A stretch of 64,000 nt of DNA from DAIMFL01 sp964372215 (lineage in GTDB: Bacteria; Pseudomonadota; Alphaproteobacteria; Dongiales; Dongiaceae). The notes beneath the pieces were generated by a model. The model did not search any database, was not told the origin of the DNA, and was given only the letters and a program-made list of their open reading frames with translations. Position numbers and translations under genes: made by a program. This document shows, piece after piece, positions 35,137-45,061 of the stretch. The stretch covers positions 1-64,000 of the forward strand of contig CAYJQC010000020.1 of assembly GCA_964372215.1 (NCBI GenBank). The letters run 5' to 3'. Position 1 is the stretch's first letter. Each line of letters starts with the position of its first letter.

Positions 35137-36276
35137 ATGGATCGCAAGGAATTCATGCATCAGCTTCGCCGCTATCAGCGCGGCTCGATTTCGCGCCGTC
35201 AATTCCTGGGCACCACCGGCCTGGGCCTGGCGACCGCGGTGCTGGCGAGCGCCATGCCCAGCCTCGGGCGCGGCGGGCAGGCCCGGGCAGCCGGCGAACT
35301 CGGGGACCGGGTTTCGATCGCGACCTGGCCGAACTATTTCGACCCGGCGAACTACGAGGCCTTCACCAAGGAGACCGGCGTCGCCATCGATGATGCCGCG
35401 TTCGGCTCCAACGAGGAGATGCTGGCGAAGCTGCAGGCCGGGGGCACCGGCTGGGACGTGTTCGTGCCGACCAACTACACTATCAGCACCTATGTCGATC
35501 TCGACCTGATCGAGCCCTTGGACCTGTCGCTGCTGCCGAACTACGACCCGACCTCGGTCGAGTCGCGCTTCGCCGACGCCGGTACCGTCAATGGGACGGT
35601 CTACGCCGTGTCGAAGAACTGGGGCACCACCGGCTACGCGGTCAACACTGCCAAGGTCACGGAGAAGATGACGTCCTGGAAGCAGTTCTGGGACCTGACC
35701 ATGGACAAGTACAGCGGCCGCACCATGGTCCATGACTATCAGCTCACCACGATCGGCAACGCGCTGAAGTATTTCGGCTATTCCTTCAACTCGATCGACC
35801 CGGCGGAACTCGCCCAGGCCGAGGAGCTGCTGATCAAGGCGAAGCCGCATCTGTTCGCGATCTCCAGCGACTACCAGCCATCGATGCGCAGCGGCGACGC
35901 CTGGATGACCGTGTGCTGGACCGGGGACGGCAAGCAGATGAACAGCGACATCCCGGAGATCGACTACATCCTCGGCAGCGAAGGCGGTGAGTTGTGGTCC
36001 GACTTCTACGCGGTGCCGAAGGGCGCGCCGCACCGCGCCGCCGGTTACGCGCTCATCGACTATCTCGTGACGCCCGAGGTCAACGCGAAGGAGGTGCTGT
36101 TCCACGGCTATCCCTCGGCCGATGCCCGCACCAACAAGTTGCTGCCGAAGGAGATCCTGGAGGATCCGATCCTCTATCCGGCGGCCGAGCTGCTGGCGCC
36201 GCTGGAGTTCGGCGCGGCCGCGACCCTGACCGATCCGCTGCGGGCCGAGATCATGGCCCGCTTCAAGTCGGCCTGA
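35137..36276 (+). CDS. Extracellular polyamine-type solute-binding protein, Tat-exported
   Basis: A 379-residue PotD/PotF-type binding protein. The N-terminus has a twin-arginine signal, SRRQFLGTTGLGLATAVLAS, with cleavage likely after QARA. The mature part begins with VSIATWPNYFDPANYEAFTKETG, then YAVSKNWGTTGYAVN and DYQPSMRSGDAWMTVCWTGD, all matching polyamine-binding proteins. It delivers ligand to the two permeases downstream. Tat export implies folding in the cytoplasm. A long palindromic repeat separates it from the first permease gene. Confidence 0.9.
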   Translation: MDRKEFMHQLRRYQRGSISRRQFLGTTGLGLATAVLASAMPSLGRGGQARAAGELGDRVSIATWPNYFDPANYEAFTKETGVAIDDAAFGSNEEMLAKLQAGGTGWDVFVPTNYTISTYVDLDLIEPLDLSLLPNYDPTSVESRFADAGTVNGTVYAVSKNWGTTGYAVNTAKVTEKMTSWKQFWDLTMDKYSGRTMVHDYQLTTIGNALKYFGYSFNSIDPAELAQAEELLIKAKPHLFAISSDYQPSMRSGDAWMTVCWTGDGKQMNSDIPEIDYILGSEGGELWSDFYAVPKGAPHRAAGYALIDYLVTPEVNAKEVLFHGYPSADARTNKLLPKEILEDPILYPAAELLAPLEFGAAATLTDPLRAEIMARFKSA

Positions 36277-36291
36277 GCGGGCGCTGCAACA

Positions 36292-36389
36292 CCCCCCACC
36301 CTAACCCTCCCCCACAAGGGGGGAGGGGATCCGACCGAGACCCGGAAAGATTCTCCCTCCCCCTCGATGGGGGAGGGTCGGGGTGGGGG
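36292..36389. repeat. Large REP-like palindromic repeat between binding-protein and permease genes
   Basis: Two C/G-run hairpins are nested in a larger one. The first (about 36305-36328) pairs CCCTCCCCC with a G-run; the second (about 36355-36377) pairs CCCTCCCCC with GGGGGAGGG. The outer ends CCCCCCACCC and GGGGTGGGGG are also complementary. It starts 16 bp after the binding-protein stop and ends 38 bp before the permease start, like REP elements that stabilise the upstream mRNA. Confidence 0.85.
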
Positions 36390-36426
36390 CGAGCAGCCGA
36401 TTTGGCGACAGAGTGTTCGAGCTCCA

Positions 36427-37320
36427 ATGACATCCAGCACCGCCATCCCCGTGGCCGTCGCCGCCGAAGACCGGCGCCGGCGGCTCGTGACCGCGCTGCT
36501 GCTGGCGCCGAGCACGCTGTGGTTCCTGCTGTTGCTGCTGCTGCCGCTCGCCGTCATCGTGGTGTTCAGCTTCGGCGAGCGCGGGCCGGCCGGCGGCTAT
36601 CAGCCGGCCTTCAGCCTCGCCAACTACCTGAACCTGCCGGCGCGCTGGGCGGCGTTCAAGAACACTCTGGTGCTGGCGCCGGCCGGCACCCTCATCAGCC
36701 TGGTCGCCGCCTATCCGCTCGCCTACTACCTGGCGGTCAAGGCCGACCGCCGGGTGAAGCTGATGCTGCTGGTGCTGGTCATCGTGCCGTTCTGGACCAG
36801 CTTCCTGATCCGGATCTACGCCTGGATGATCATCCTGGGCGGTCGCGGCCTGCCGTCGCTGATCGCTTGGGCGGGGCTCGGCGACGTGCAGCTCATCAAC
36901 ACGCCGTTCGCCGTGCTGATCGGCATCGTCTACGGCTATCTGCCGCTGATGGTGTTCCCGATCTATGTCAGCCTGGAACGGCTCGACAAGCGGCTGCTCG
37001 AGGCCTCCGACGATCTCGGCGCCAGCCCGCGCCGCACCTTCTTGCAGGTCACCCTGCCGTTGTCGGCACCCGGCGTCGTCACCGGCTGCATGCTGGTCTT
37101 CATCCTGCTGATGGGCGAGTACCTGATCCCGCAGCTCCTGGGCGGCGGCAAGGTGTTCTTCATCGGCAACGCGCTGGTCGATTTGTTCCTGCAGTCGCGC
37201 AACTGGCCGTTCGGCTCGGCGGTCGCGGTCGCCCTGGTCGTCATCATGCTGGTCACCGTCACGTTCTACCTGCGGGCGACCCGGCGCGGCGGCGGCGCGC
37301 GCGACGTTTCCCTGATGTAG
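36427..37320 (+). CDS. potB: ABC transporter permease (PotB-like)
   Basis: A 297-residue inner-membrane permease with six helices. The cytoplasmic EAA loop is LLEASDDLGASPRRTFLQVTLPLSAPGV. TLWFLLLLLLPLAVIVVFSF is helix 1. It forms the channel with the next gene, whose start lies 10 bp after its stop. Assignment as the PotB-type subunit rests on operon order and sequence style. Confidence 0.9.
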   Translation: MTSSTAIPVAVAAEDRRRRLVTALLLAPSTLWFLLLLLLPLAVIVVFSFGERGPAGGYQPAFSLANYLNLPARWAAFKNTLVLAPAGTLISLVAAYPLAYYLAVKADRRVKLMLLVLVIVPFWTSFLIRIYAWMIILGGRGLPSLIAWAGLGDVQLINTPFAVLIGIVYGYLPLMVFPIYVSLERLDKRLLEASDDLGASPRRTFLQVTLPLSAPGVVTGCMLVFILLMGEYLIPQLLGGGKVFFIGNALVDLFLQSRNWPFGSAVAVALVVIMLVTVTFYLRATRRGGGARDVSLM

Positions 37321-37330
37321 TCGCCAACCG

Positions 37331-38155
37331 ATGCGCGTCTATGCCGCCTTCGTCTATTTGTTCCTGTACGGCCCGATCGCACTGATCGTGGTGTTCAGCT
37401 TCAATTCCGGCCGCTATGTCGGCGACATGCAGGGCCTGTCGCTGCAATGGTACGGCAAGGCCTTCGGCAATCCCTTCATGATGGAGGCGCTGCAGAACAG
37501 CGTCATGATCGCCGCCACCGCGGCGACGCTCGCCACCCTGTTCGGCACCGCGGCGGCGCTGGTGATGCAGCGGATGCGCGGCTGGTTCCGCCTGGTCTTC
37601 GACGGCTTCACCTATGTCGCCATCATGGTGCCGGGCATCGTCATCGGCATTTCGACGCTGATCGCGATGGTGATCTCGTTCGACGCGGTCAACGGCATGC
37701 TCGCGGCCCTGTGGCCGGGCGAGGCGCCGCCCTCGCTCGCCTTCGGCTACGGCTCGGTGGTCGCCGCCCACACCCTGTTCACCATGGCGCTGGTCATCGT
37801 CATCGTGCGCGCCCGCATCACCGGCATGGACCGGGCGCTGATCGAGGCCTCGGCCGACCTCTACGCGACGCCCTGGCGCACCTTCTACCAGGTGACCCTG
37901 CCGCAGATCCTGCCGGCGGTGATCGCCGGCTTCCTGCTCAGCTTCACCTTCAGCTTCGACGACTACGTGGTCGCAAGCTGGGTCTACGGCTCGACCACCA
38001 CCTTGCCGATCTACGTGTTCTCGTCGATTCGCCGCGGGGTCACGCCGGAGATCAACGCCATCGGCACGGCGGTGCTGGCGGTTTCCCTGATTCTCCTGTT
38101 CGGCACGCAATTCCTGCTGCGCCGCGGCCAGAACCGCGCGCGCAAGGGCGCCTGA
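37331..38155 (+). CDS. potC: ABC transporter permease (PotC-like)
   Basis: A 274-residue permease with six helices and an EAA loop reading LIEASADLYATPWRTFYQVTLPQILPAV. SFTFSFDDYVVASWVYGSTTTLPIYVFSSIRRGVTPEINA is a very typical PotC C-terminal block. It completes the importer. Confidence 0.92.
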   Translation: MRVYAAFVYLFLYGPIALIVVFSFNSGRYVGDMQGLSLQWYGKAFGNPFMMEALQNSVMIAATAATLATLFGTAAALVMQRMRGWFRLVFDGFTYVAIMVPGIVIGISTLIAMVISFDAVNGMLAALWPGEAPPSLAFGYGSVVAAHTLFTMALVIVIVRARITGMDRALIEASADLYATPWRTFYQVTLPQILPAVIAGFLLSFTFSFDDYVVASWVYGSTTTLPIYVFSSIRRGVTPEINAIGTAVLAVSLILLFGTQFLLRRGQNRARKGA

Positions 38156-38224
38156 CCCGGAGGCGCTTGACAAGCCGCCCGCCGCCGCCGTCATCATCTT
38201 CGTCGCAACAGGGAGGTTCCACGA

Positions 38225-38854
38225 ATGTACAGGCTTTACTGGTCGGCCGGCAGCGCGGCGATGGCGCCGCACGCGGTTCTCGAGGAGATCGGCGCCCGCT
38301 ACGAGCTGTTCGAACTGAACCTCGGCGCCGGCCAGCAGAACGATCCCGAGTATCTCAAGCTCAACCCGAACGCGCGGGTACCGACCCTGGTGATCGACGG
38401 CAAGGACGCGATGTTCGAATCGGCGGCGATCTGCATGTATCTCGCCGACCGCCATCCCGACGCCGGCCTCGCGCCGGCGCTCGACGATCCCGCGCGCGGC
38501 CGCTATCTGCAGTGGCTGACCTATCTGTCCAACACCCTGCAGCCGGCCTGCCTGCGCTTCTATTATCCGGACCGGCACACCACCAATCCCGCCCATGGGC
38601 CCGAGATCGTCGCCAAGGCGCGCGAGGAAATCGCCGCGGTCTGGGACCGCCTCGACCAGGCGATCGGTGCCGGGCCCTACATGCTGGGCGACAGGTTCAG
38701 CGCCTGCGACCTCTACCTCCACATGCTGTCGACCTGGCAGGATGCGGTGCCGGGGCTGTACGACCGCTGCGCCAACGTGAAGCGCCTGGTCGATCTGGTG
38801 AACGTGCGGCCGGCGGTCGTCAACATCATGCGCAAGAACGGGCTGGCGGCATGA
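38225..38854 (+). CDS. Glutathione S-transferase family protein
   Basis: A 209-residue cytosolic GST. The thioredoxin-like N-domain starts MYRLYWSAGSAAMAPHAVLEE with a Ser-rich active-site loop and has the cis-proline region ARVPTLVIDG and the GSH-binding ESAAICMYLAD. The C-terminal helical domain includes GDRFSACDLYLHML. Substrate unknown. It lies 70 bp after the permease gene on the same strand and may be transcribed with the ABC operon. Confidence 0.9.
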   Translation: MYRLYWSAGSAAMAPHAVLEEIGARYELFELNLGAGQQNDPEYLKLNPNARVPTLVIDGKDAMFESAAICMYLADRHPDAGLAPALDDPARGRYLQWLTYLSNTLQPACLRFYYPDRHTTNPAHGPEIVAKAREEIAAVWDRLDQAIGAGPYMLGDRFSACDLYLHMLSTWQDAVPGLYDRCANVKRLVDLVNVRPAVVNIMRKNGLAA

Positions 38855-38897
38855 GCCGCCGCACCCGCTCGACGCGACCCGCCAGGAAGCGGCTGCG

Positions 38898-39896
38898 GTG
38901 AGGGAAGGCGGCCGCAGCGCGGCGGCGATCTATGCCGACGCCCTGGTCTGGGATGCCCATTCCGGATTCGGGCCGAGCCCGGCGGTCGACCTGTCGAAGC
39001 TGGCGATCTGGAAGGACGCCGGCGTCGGCTATCTCTCGATCGATGTCGGCTACGACGTGATGGACTGGCGCGACACGGTGAAGTCGCTGGCCGCCTTCCG
39101 GCGCTGGATCCTGGCGAGCGACGGCTATCGGCTGGTCGGCTCGGTCGACGAGATCGACGCGGCGCGCGCCGCGGGGCAGATGGCCGTCACCTTCGACCTC
39201 GAGGGCATGAACGCGCTCGACGGCTCGCTCGACATGGTCCAGTTCTATTACGATCTCGGCGTGCGCCAGATGCTGTTCGCCTACAATCGCAACAACCTGG
39301 CCGGCGGCGGCTGCCACGACGTGGATGTCGGCCTGACCGATTTCGGCCGTGTGGTGATCGGCGAGATGAACCGCCTCGGCATGATCGTCGACTGCTCCCA
39401 TTGCAGCTATCGCACGACCATGGAGGCGATGGAGCTGAGCGCGGCGCCGGTGGTGTTCTCCCATTCCAATGCGCGCCGGCTGCACGACCACGAACGCAAC
39501 ATCCTGGACGAACAGGCCAAGGCCTGCGCCGCGACCGGCGGCGTGGTCGGGGTCAACGGGCTCGGCCTGTTCCTGTCGGACGGCGAGCCCAGCGTCGAAA
39601 TCCTCGCCGATCACATCGCGCATTACGCCGGCCTGATCGGCCCGGCCCATATCGGGATCGGCCTCGACTACGCCTGGGATGACGACGGCGAGGACGCCGA
39701 TATCGGCGACATCATCGACGCCAACCACGTCTATTGGCCGGAACACCAGTACCCCGGCGGCGGCATCAGCTTCCTGGCGCCGAATTGCCTGCTCGAGCTG
39801 ACCGAATTGCTGCTGGCCCGGCAGTTCAGCGAACCCGACGTCCGCGGCATTCTCGGCGGCAACTTCATGCGCGTGGCGCGCCAGGTCTGGCGATGA
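38898..39896 (+). CDS. Membrane dipeptidase family (peptidase M19)
   Basis: A 332-residue amidohydrolase-fold renal-dipeptidase homologue. Metal ligands can be placed: DAHSGF near residue 20 (the DxH motif), the bridging Glu in TFDLEGMNAL, His in DCSHCSY and His in FSHSNARRLHDHERN, with Asp in IGIGLDY. M19 enzymes cleave dipeptides, including D-amino-acid forms. The start is a GTG at 38898 with no strong ribosome site. Position after a binding-protein importer and GST suggests a peptide or amine catabolic role; this is inference. Confidence 0.88.
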   Translation: MREGGRSAAAIYADALVWDAHSGFGPSPAVDLSKLAIWKDAGVGYLSIDVGYDVMDWRDTVKSLAAFRRWILASDGYRLVGSVDEIDAARAAGQMAVTFDLEGMNALDGSLDMVQFYYDLGVRQMLFAYNRNNLAGGGCHDVDVGLTDFGRVVIGEMNRLGMIVDCSHCSYRTTMEAMELSAAPVVFSHSNARRLHDHERNILDEQAKACAATGGVVGVNGLGLFLSDGEPSVEILADHIAHYAGLIGPAHIGIGLDYAWDDDGEDADIGDIIDANHVYWPEHQYPGGGISFLAPNCLLELTELLLARQFSEPDVRGILGGNFMRVARQVWR

Positions 39897-39915
39897 TCGC
39901 CTCGGGGCTGCCGGC

Positions 39916-40491
39916 GTGACGACGACACCCGACGAGGTTCTCGGCTTCTGGTTCAGCGATCGCGCCCGGCCGCTGTGGTTCGGGAAGGACGCGGCGTTCG
40001 ACGCCGAGATCCGCGCGGGCTTCGAGGCGGCGCACAGGCAGGCCGCGGCCGGCCGGCTGTTGGCCTGGGAACGGGCGGCCGAAAGCTGCCTCGCCCTGGT
40101 CATCCTGCTCGACCAGTTCCCGCGCAACATGTATCGCGGCAGCGCCAAGGCCTTCGCCAGCGATGCGCTGGCCCGCGCCGTCGCCGACCGGGCGGTCGCC
40201 GGCGGGCTCGACCGCGCGCTGCCGTTCGAACGACGCAGCTTCCTGTATCTGCCGTTCGAGCACAGCGAAGACCTGGCCGACCAGCGGCGCGCGGTCGGGC
40301 TGTTCCGCGCCCTCGCCGAGGACCAGACCGGCGCCCAGCGCGACAAGGGGTTCGTACTGGTGGACTACGCCGAGCGCCACCGGGAGATCGTCGCGCGCTT
40401 CGGACGGTTTCCCCATCGCAACCAGGCGCTGGGACGCGAGACCACCCCGGCGGAAGCCGAGTTTCTGGGGGAAGCGCGCTCGTCTTTCTGA
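39916..40491 (+). CDS. DUF924 family protein
   Basis: A 191-residue all-helical protein with DUF924 hallmarks: PDEVLGFWFSDRARPLWFGKDAAFD, LLDQFPRNMYRGSAKAFA, YLPFEHSEDLADQ and the ending FPHRNQALGRETTPAEAEFL. The fold is predicted TPR-like and its function is unknown. It begins with GTG 20 bp after the dipeptidase gene. Confidence 0.9.
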   Translation: MTTTPDEVLGFWFSDRARPLWFGKDAAFDAEIRAGFEAAHRQAAAGRLLAWERAAESCLALVILLDQFPRNMYRGSAKAFASDALARAVADRAVAGGLDRALPFERRSFLYLPFEHSEDLADQRRAVGLFRALAEDQTGAQRDKGFVLVDYAERHREIVARFGRFPHRNQALGRETTPAEAEFLGEARSSF

Positions 40492-40728
40492 CCGGCGCCG
40501 GATCGGCCGTGATCTTCCTCGCGGCATCGCCCGATCCGCGCCCTGCTGGAGGGCCGGGCGCGACTCCTGGAAGGATCAGCGCATTTGGTTCTCCAGCCGA
40601 CGCTCCTGGGGGTTGGCATTTCCCGCTCGTCGAGGTTATATGCGGTGCAACATGGCCGCTGCCGTTGGAGCGCGCGCTGCGGTCGTCATGCTTCCTGAAC
40701 TTGAAAGTTTCGACCGAAGGGATCGCAA

Positions 40729-41883
40729 ATGCGCCTGCGGCTGCTCGCTTTCCTGCTCCTGATCGCGGCTGCAGTCGGTGGCGGCTACTACTGGCATGCC
40801 TATCTGCGCCCGGCGGCGGATGGCGGCGCGCCGGCCGACGCCGGCGGGGCGGGTGGCTTCGCCGTGCCGGTCGAGGTGGCGAGGGTGGTGGCCGAGCCGC
40901 TCACCCTGTCGATCCCGACGGTCGGCTCGATCCGCTCCAATGAATCGGTGACCTTGAGCCCGGAGATCGCCGGGCGCATCGCCGAGCTCGACATCGAGGA
41001 AGGCAAGCCGGTCGCCGCCGGGGCGACCATCGCCGTGCTCGACCAGTCGGTCTACAAGGCGGAGCTGGCCCAGGCCCAGGCGGCGCTCGAGCTCAGCCGC
41101 GCCAACTTCAAGCGCGCCGAGGAACTGCTGGCGAAGAACGCCGGCACGGTGCGTGCCCGCGACGAGGCGCAGGCGGCCCTGCGCAACGACCAGGCGGCGA
41201 TCGCGCTGGCCCAGGCGCGCCTGGAGAAGACGGTGCTCACGGCGCCCTTCGACGGCGTGCTCGGCCTGCGCCAGGTCAGCGCCGGGCAGTATCTCAATGC
41301 CGGCGATCCCATCGTCAACATCGAGAACATCGATCCGCTCAAGGTCGATTTCCGGGTGCCGGAGGTCTATTTCGCCGTGGTCAAGGTCGGCCAGCCCATC
41401 GAGATCCTGATCGATGCCTTTCCGGACGACTCCTTCATCGGCACGGTCTATGCGATCGATCCGCAGATCGACGTCAACGGCCGCGCCATCGTGATCCGGG
41501 CGAGCGTCCCCAACAGCGACCGCCGGCTTCGCCCCGGCCTGTTCGCGCGGGTCAACCTGATCTACGAATCGCGCGACAGCGTGCTGTTCGTGCCGGAGCA
41601 GGCACTGATTCCCCAGGGCGACGACCACCTGGTGTTCAAGGTGGTCGACGGCAAGGCGGTGGCGACCAAGGTGACGATTGGCGCGCGGGTCCGGGCCACG
41701 GTCGAGATCCGCGACGGGCTGGCGGAAGGCGACGTGGTGGTGACCGCCGGGCAGATCAAGCTGCAGGATGGCGTTCCGGTGATGGCGGTCGACGCCGCCG
41801 CGCCTGCGGCCACGGCGCCCGATTCGGGCGCCTCCGATACCGGCGCGCCGGCCACCGACGCGGCGCCGGCGGCCGGCGGCTGA
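40729..41883 (+). CDS. RND efflux membrane-fusion (periplasmic adaptor) protein
   Basis: A 384-residue HlyD/AcrA-family adaptor. A single N-terminal hydrophobic segment (LLAFLLLIAAAVGGGYYW) anchors it, followed by a lipoyl/barrel-sandwich region (SPEIAGRIAELDIEEGKPVAAG), a helical hairpin, the lipoyl return TAPFDGVLGLRQVSAGQYL and a beta-barrel domain. The tail is Ala/Asp-rich. It couples the RND pump 22 bp downstream to an outer-membrane channel, which is not encoded here. Confidence 0.92.
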   Translation: MRLRLLAFLLLIAAAVGGGYYWHAYLRPAADGGAPADAGGAGGFAVPVEVARVVAEPLTLSIPTVGSIRSNESVTLSPEIAGRIAELDIEEGKPVAAGATIAVLDQSVYKAELAQAQAALELSRANFKRAEELLAKNAGTVRARDEAQAALRNDQAAIALAQARLEKTVLTAPFDGVLGLRQVSAGQYLNAGDPIVNIENIDPLKVDFRVPEVYFAVVKVGQPIEILIDAFPDDSFIGTVYAIDPQIDVNGRAIVIRASVPNSDRRLRPGLFARVNLIYESRDSVLFVPEQALIPQGDDHLVFKVVDGKAVATKVTIGARVRATVEIRDGLAEGDVVVTAGQIKLQDGVPVMAVDAAAPAATAPDSGASDTGAPATDAAPAAGG

Positions 41884-41905
41884 CGGCGGCGCGGAAGAAC
41901 GCCTC

Positions 41906-44900
41906 ATGTTCCTCTCCGATCTCTGCATCAAGCGGCCGGTCTTCGCCACCGTGCTCAGCCTGATCGTGCTGCTGCTCGGGCTCATCTCCTACAGCCGCCT
42001 GCCGGTGCGCGAGTATCCCAACATCGACGAGCCGGTGGTGACCGTCGAAACCGGGTATCCTGGCGCCAGCGCCGAGATCATGGAATCGCAGGTCACCAAG
42101 CCGCTCGAGGATTCGCTGTCGGGCATCGAGGGCATCGAGTACATGACCTCGGTCAGCCGTGCCGAGAACAGCCAGATCACCATCACATTCCGGCTGACCC
42201 GCAATGTCGACGCGGCGGCCAACGACGTGCGCGACCGGGTGGCGCGGGTGCGCCAGGTGCTCCCCGCCGAGATCGACGAGCCGGTCATCGCCAAGGTCGA
42301 GGCGGACGCCGAGCCGATCATCTATCTTGCCTTCTCCAGCGACCGTCATTCCGCACTCGAAGTCACCGACTTTGCCGATCGTATCGTCAAGGCCCGGCTG
42401 CAGACCCTCGACGGCGTGGCCGACGTGCCGATCTTCGGCGAACGGCGCTATGCCATGCGCATCTGGCTCGACCGCGCGCGGCTCGCCGCCTACAGCCTGA
42501 CGCCGCAGGATGTCGAGGACGCGCTGCGCGAGCAGAACGTCGAAGTGCCGGCCGGGCGCATCGAGAGCACCGAGCGCGAGTTCACGGTGCTGACCCAGAC
42601 CGACTTGCGGACGCCGGAGCAGTTCGGCGACATCATCCTGCGCCGCACCGGCGGCTATCTGGTGCGGCTCAAGGATGTCGGCAGGGTAGCAATCGGCGCC
42701 AAGGACGAGCGCATCATCGCGCGCTTCAACGGCCAGAGCGCGGTCGCGATGGGCATCGTCAAGCAGTCGGTGGCCAATCCGCTCGACGTGTCGAAGGGCG
42801 TGCGCGCGGCGCTGCCCGGCATCGTCGCGAGCCTGCCCGAGGGCATGCGGGTCGAAGTCGCCTATGACAGCTCGACCTTCATCGACAAGTCGATCGGCGA
42901 GGTGTTCACCGCGATCGGCGAGGCCGTCCTGCTGGTGCTCATCATCATCTTCCTGTTCCTGCGTTCGATCCGGGCGACGATCATCCCCCTGGTGACGATC
43001 CCGGTGTCGCTCGTCGGCGCCTTCGCGCTCATGTATCTCTTCGGCTTCTCGGTCAACACCCTGACTCTGCTGGCCTTCGTGTTGGCCATCGGTCTCGTCG
43101 TCGACGATGCCATCGTGGTGCTGGAAAATATTCACCGACATGTGGAAGAGGGCATGCCGCCGATGCGAGCCGCCTTCCGCGGCATCCGCGAAATCGGCTT
43201 TGCCGTGATCGCCATGACCCTGACCCTGGCGGCGGTGTTCGCGCCGATCGGCTTCACCGAGGGCCGCACCGGGCGGCTGTTCTCCGAGTTCGCGCTGACG
43301 CTGGCCGGTGCGGTGCTCATCTCCGGCTTCGTGGCGCTCACCCTCTCGCCCATGATGTGCTCGGTGCTGCTCAAGGAGCACGAGAAGCACGGCCGGCTGT
43401 ATAATTTCTTCGAGTCCGCATTGAACGGCATGACCACCGGCTACCGGTCGCTGATCGCGGGCCTGCTCAAGCTGCGCTTCCTGGTGGTCATCGTCATGCT
43501 GGCGACGCTCGGACTCGGCGTCTTTCTGTTTCTCAACCTCAAGTCCGAGCTGGCGCCGCTCGAGGATCGCGGCCTCGTGATCGGCATCGGCATCGCGCCC
43601 GAGGGCGCCACCATCGAGAACACCGACGCCTCGATGACGCGAATCGAGGGCTTCCTGGCCGAGGTGCCAGAGGGCTCGCGCTACTTCATGGTGATCGGCT
43701 ATCCCGTCGTGTCCCAGGCGATCTCGTTCCTCGGCCTGACCGACTGGGACGAGCGCGGACGCTCGTCCTTCGAGATCGCCCGGGAGCTGGGGCCCAAGAT
43801 GTTCGGCGTGCCCGGGGTGCTGGCGTTCCCGATCACGCCGCCGTCGCTGGGTGCCGGCGGCATCAGCTCGAACCCGGTGGAGATGGTGATCCAGACCACC
43901 CGCTCCTACGAGGAGCTGCAGACCATCACCGACGCGATTCTGGCCGAGGCGCGGACCAACCCGAGCCTCATCAATCTCGACACCGACCTGAAGCTCAACA
44001 AGCCGGAGCTCAAGGTCTCGGTCGACCGCGACAAGGCGGCGGATGTCGGGGTGCCCGTGGAAACCATCGGCCGTACGCTGGAGACCATGCTAGGCGGCCG
44101 GCAGGTCACCCGCTACAAGCGCGGCAGCGAACAGTACGACGTGATCGTCCAGGTCGAGGACGTCGAGCGCAACAATCCGCGCGACGTCACCTCGATCTTC
44201 GTGCGCGGCGCCGGCGATACCATGATCCAGCTTTCCAACCTGGTGAAGGTGCAGGAGAGCGTCGCCCCGCGCGAGCTCAACCATTTCGACAAGCTGCGCG
44301 CCGTCACGATCAGCGCCGGCCTCGCGCCGGGCTACAGCCTGGGCGAGGCGCTGCCGTATCTCGAAGGCGTCGCCAAGCGCATAGCACCGGATGTGCAGAT
44401 CGACTTCAAGGGCGAATCGCGCGAGTTCTACAAGTCGAGCACCAGCATCTATTTCGTTTTCGCCCTGGCGCTGGGCTTCATCTATCTCGTGCTGGCGGCC
44501 CAGTTCGAGAGTTTCATCGACCCGTTCATCATTATCGTCAGCGTGCCGCTCGCCATGACCGGGGCGCTGCTGGCACTCTATCTCACCGGCGGCACCCTCA
44601 ACATCTACAGCCAGATCGGACTCGTCACCCTGGTCGGTCTGATCACCAAGCACGGCATCCTGATCGTCGAGTTCGCCAATCAGCTGCGCGACCAGGGCAA
44701 GGGGAAATTCGAGGCGGTGATCGAGGCGGCGACGATCCGACTGCGGCCGATCCTGATGACCACCGGGGCCATGGTGCTGGGCGCCGTGCCGCTGGCGTTC
44801 GCCACCGGCGCCGGCGCCGAGAGCCGCCAGCAGATCGGCTGGGTGATCGTCGGCGGCATGCTGCTCGGCACCCTGCTCACCCTGTTCGTGGTGCCGACCG

Positions 44901-44974
44901 CCTATACCCTGATGACCACCCGGCGCCGCAGCCACGCGGCAATCGAGGAAGAGCACCGTCTCGCCGCCGAATGA
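41906..44974 (+). CDS. RND-family efflux permease (AcrB/MexF-like)
   Basis: A 1022-residue proton-driven RND pump of the hydrophobe/amphiphile family with twelve helices. It starts FLSDLCIKRPVFATVLSLIVLLLGL. The proton-relay Asp pair in helix 4 is visible in LVVDDAIVVLENIHRHVEEGMPP, and the helix 10/11 region has LVTLVGLITKHGILIVEFANQLRDQGK with the conserved lysine. It exports drugs, detergents or lipids with the adaptor upstream. Substrate range cannot be predicted. Confidence 0.95.
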   Translation: MFLSDLCIKRPVFATVLSLIVLLLGLISYSRLPVREYPNIDEPVVTVETGYPGASAEIMESQVTKPLEDSLSGIEGIEYMTSVSRAENSQITITFRLTRNVDAAANDVRDRVARVRQVLPAEIDEPVIAKVEADAEPIIYLAFSSDRHSALEVTDFADRIVKARLQTLDGVADVPIFGERRYAMRIWLDRARLAAYSLTPQDVEDALREQNVEVPAGRIESTEREFTVLTQTDLRTPEQFGDIILRRTGGYLVRLKDVGRVAIGAKDERIIARFNGQSAVAMGIVKQSVANPLDVSKGVRAALPGIVASLPEGMRVEVAYDSSTFIDKSIGEVFTAIGEAVLLVLIIIFLFLRSIRATIIPLVTIPVSLVGAFALMYLFGFSVNTLTLLAFVLAIGLVVDDAIVVLENIHRHVEEGMPPMRAAFRGIREIGFAVIAMTLTLAAVFAPIGFTEGRTGRLFSEFALTLAGAVLISGFVALTLSPMMCSVLLKEHEKHGRLYNFFESALNGMTTGYRSLIAGLLKLRFLVVIVMLATLGLGVFLFLNLKSELAPLEDRGLVIGIGIAPEGATIENTDASMTRIEGFLAEVPEGSRYFMVIGYPVVSQAISFLGLTDWDERGRSSFEIARELGPKMFGVPGVLAFPITPPSLGAGGISSNPVEMVIQTTRSYEELQTITDAILAEARTNPSLINLDTDLKLNKPELKVSVDRDKAADVGVPVETIGRTLETMLGGRQVTRYKRGSEQYDVIVQVEDVERNNPRDVTSIFVRGAGDTMIQLSNLVKVQESVAPRELNHFDKLRAVTISAGLAPGYSLGEALPYLEGVAKRIAPDVQIDFKGESREFYKSSTSIYFVFALALGFIYLVLAAQFESFIDPFIIIVSVPLAMTGALLALYLTGGTLNIYSQIGLVTLVGLITKHGILIVEFANQLRDQGKGKFEAVIEAATIRLRPILMTTGAMVLGAVPLAFATGAGAESRQQIGWVIVGGMLLGTLLTLFVVPTAYTLMTTRRRSHAAIEEEHRLAAE

Positions 44975-45061
44975 AGCGGGAATAGACCGGTGCGTCCGGT
45001 GTTGGTGCAATGATGGGGGCCGACAGCCCCTCCAATTCCACCAGACCGGGAGACGCTGCCG

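Noticed and set aside
36292..36389. Clustered C/G repeats considered as a CRISPR-like array
   Set aside because: There are no regularly spaced direct repeats with unique spacers and no cas genes; the units are inverted, not direct.
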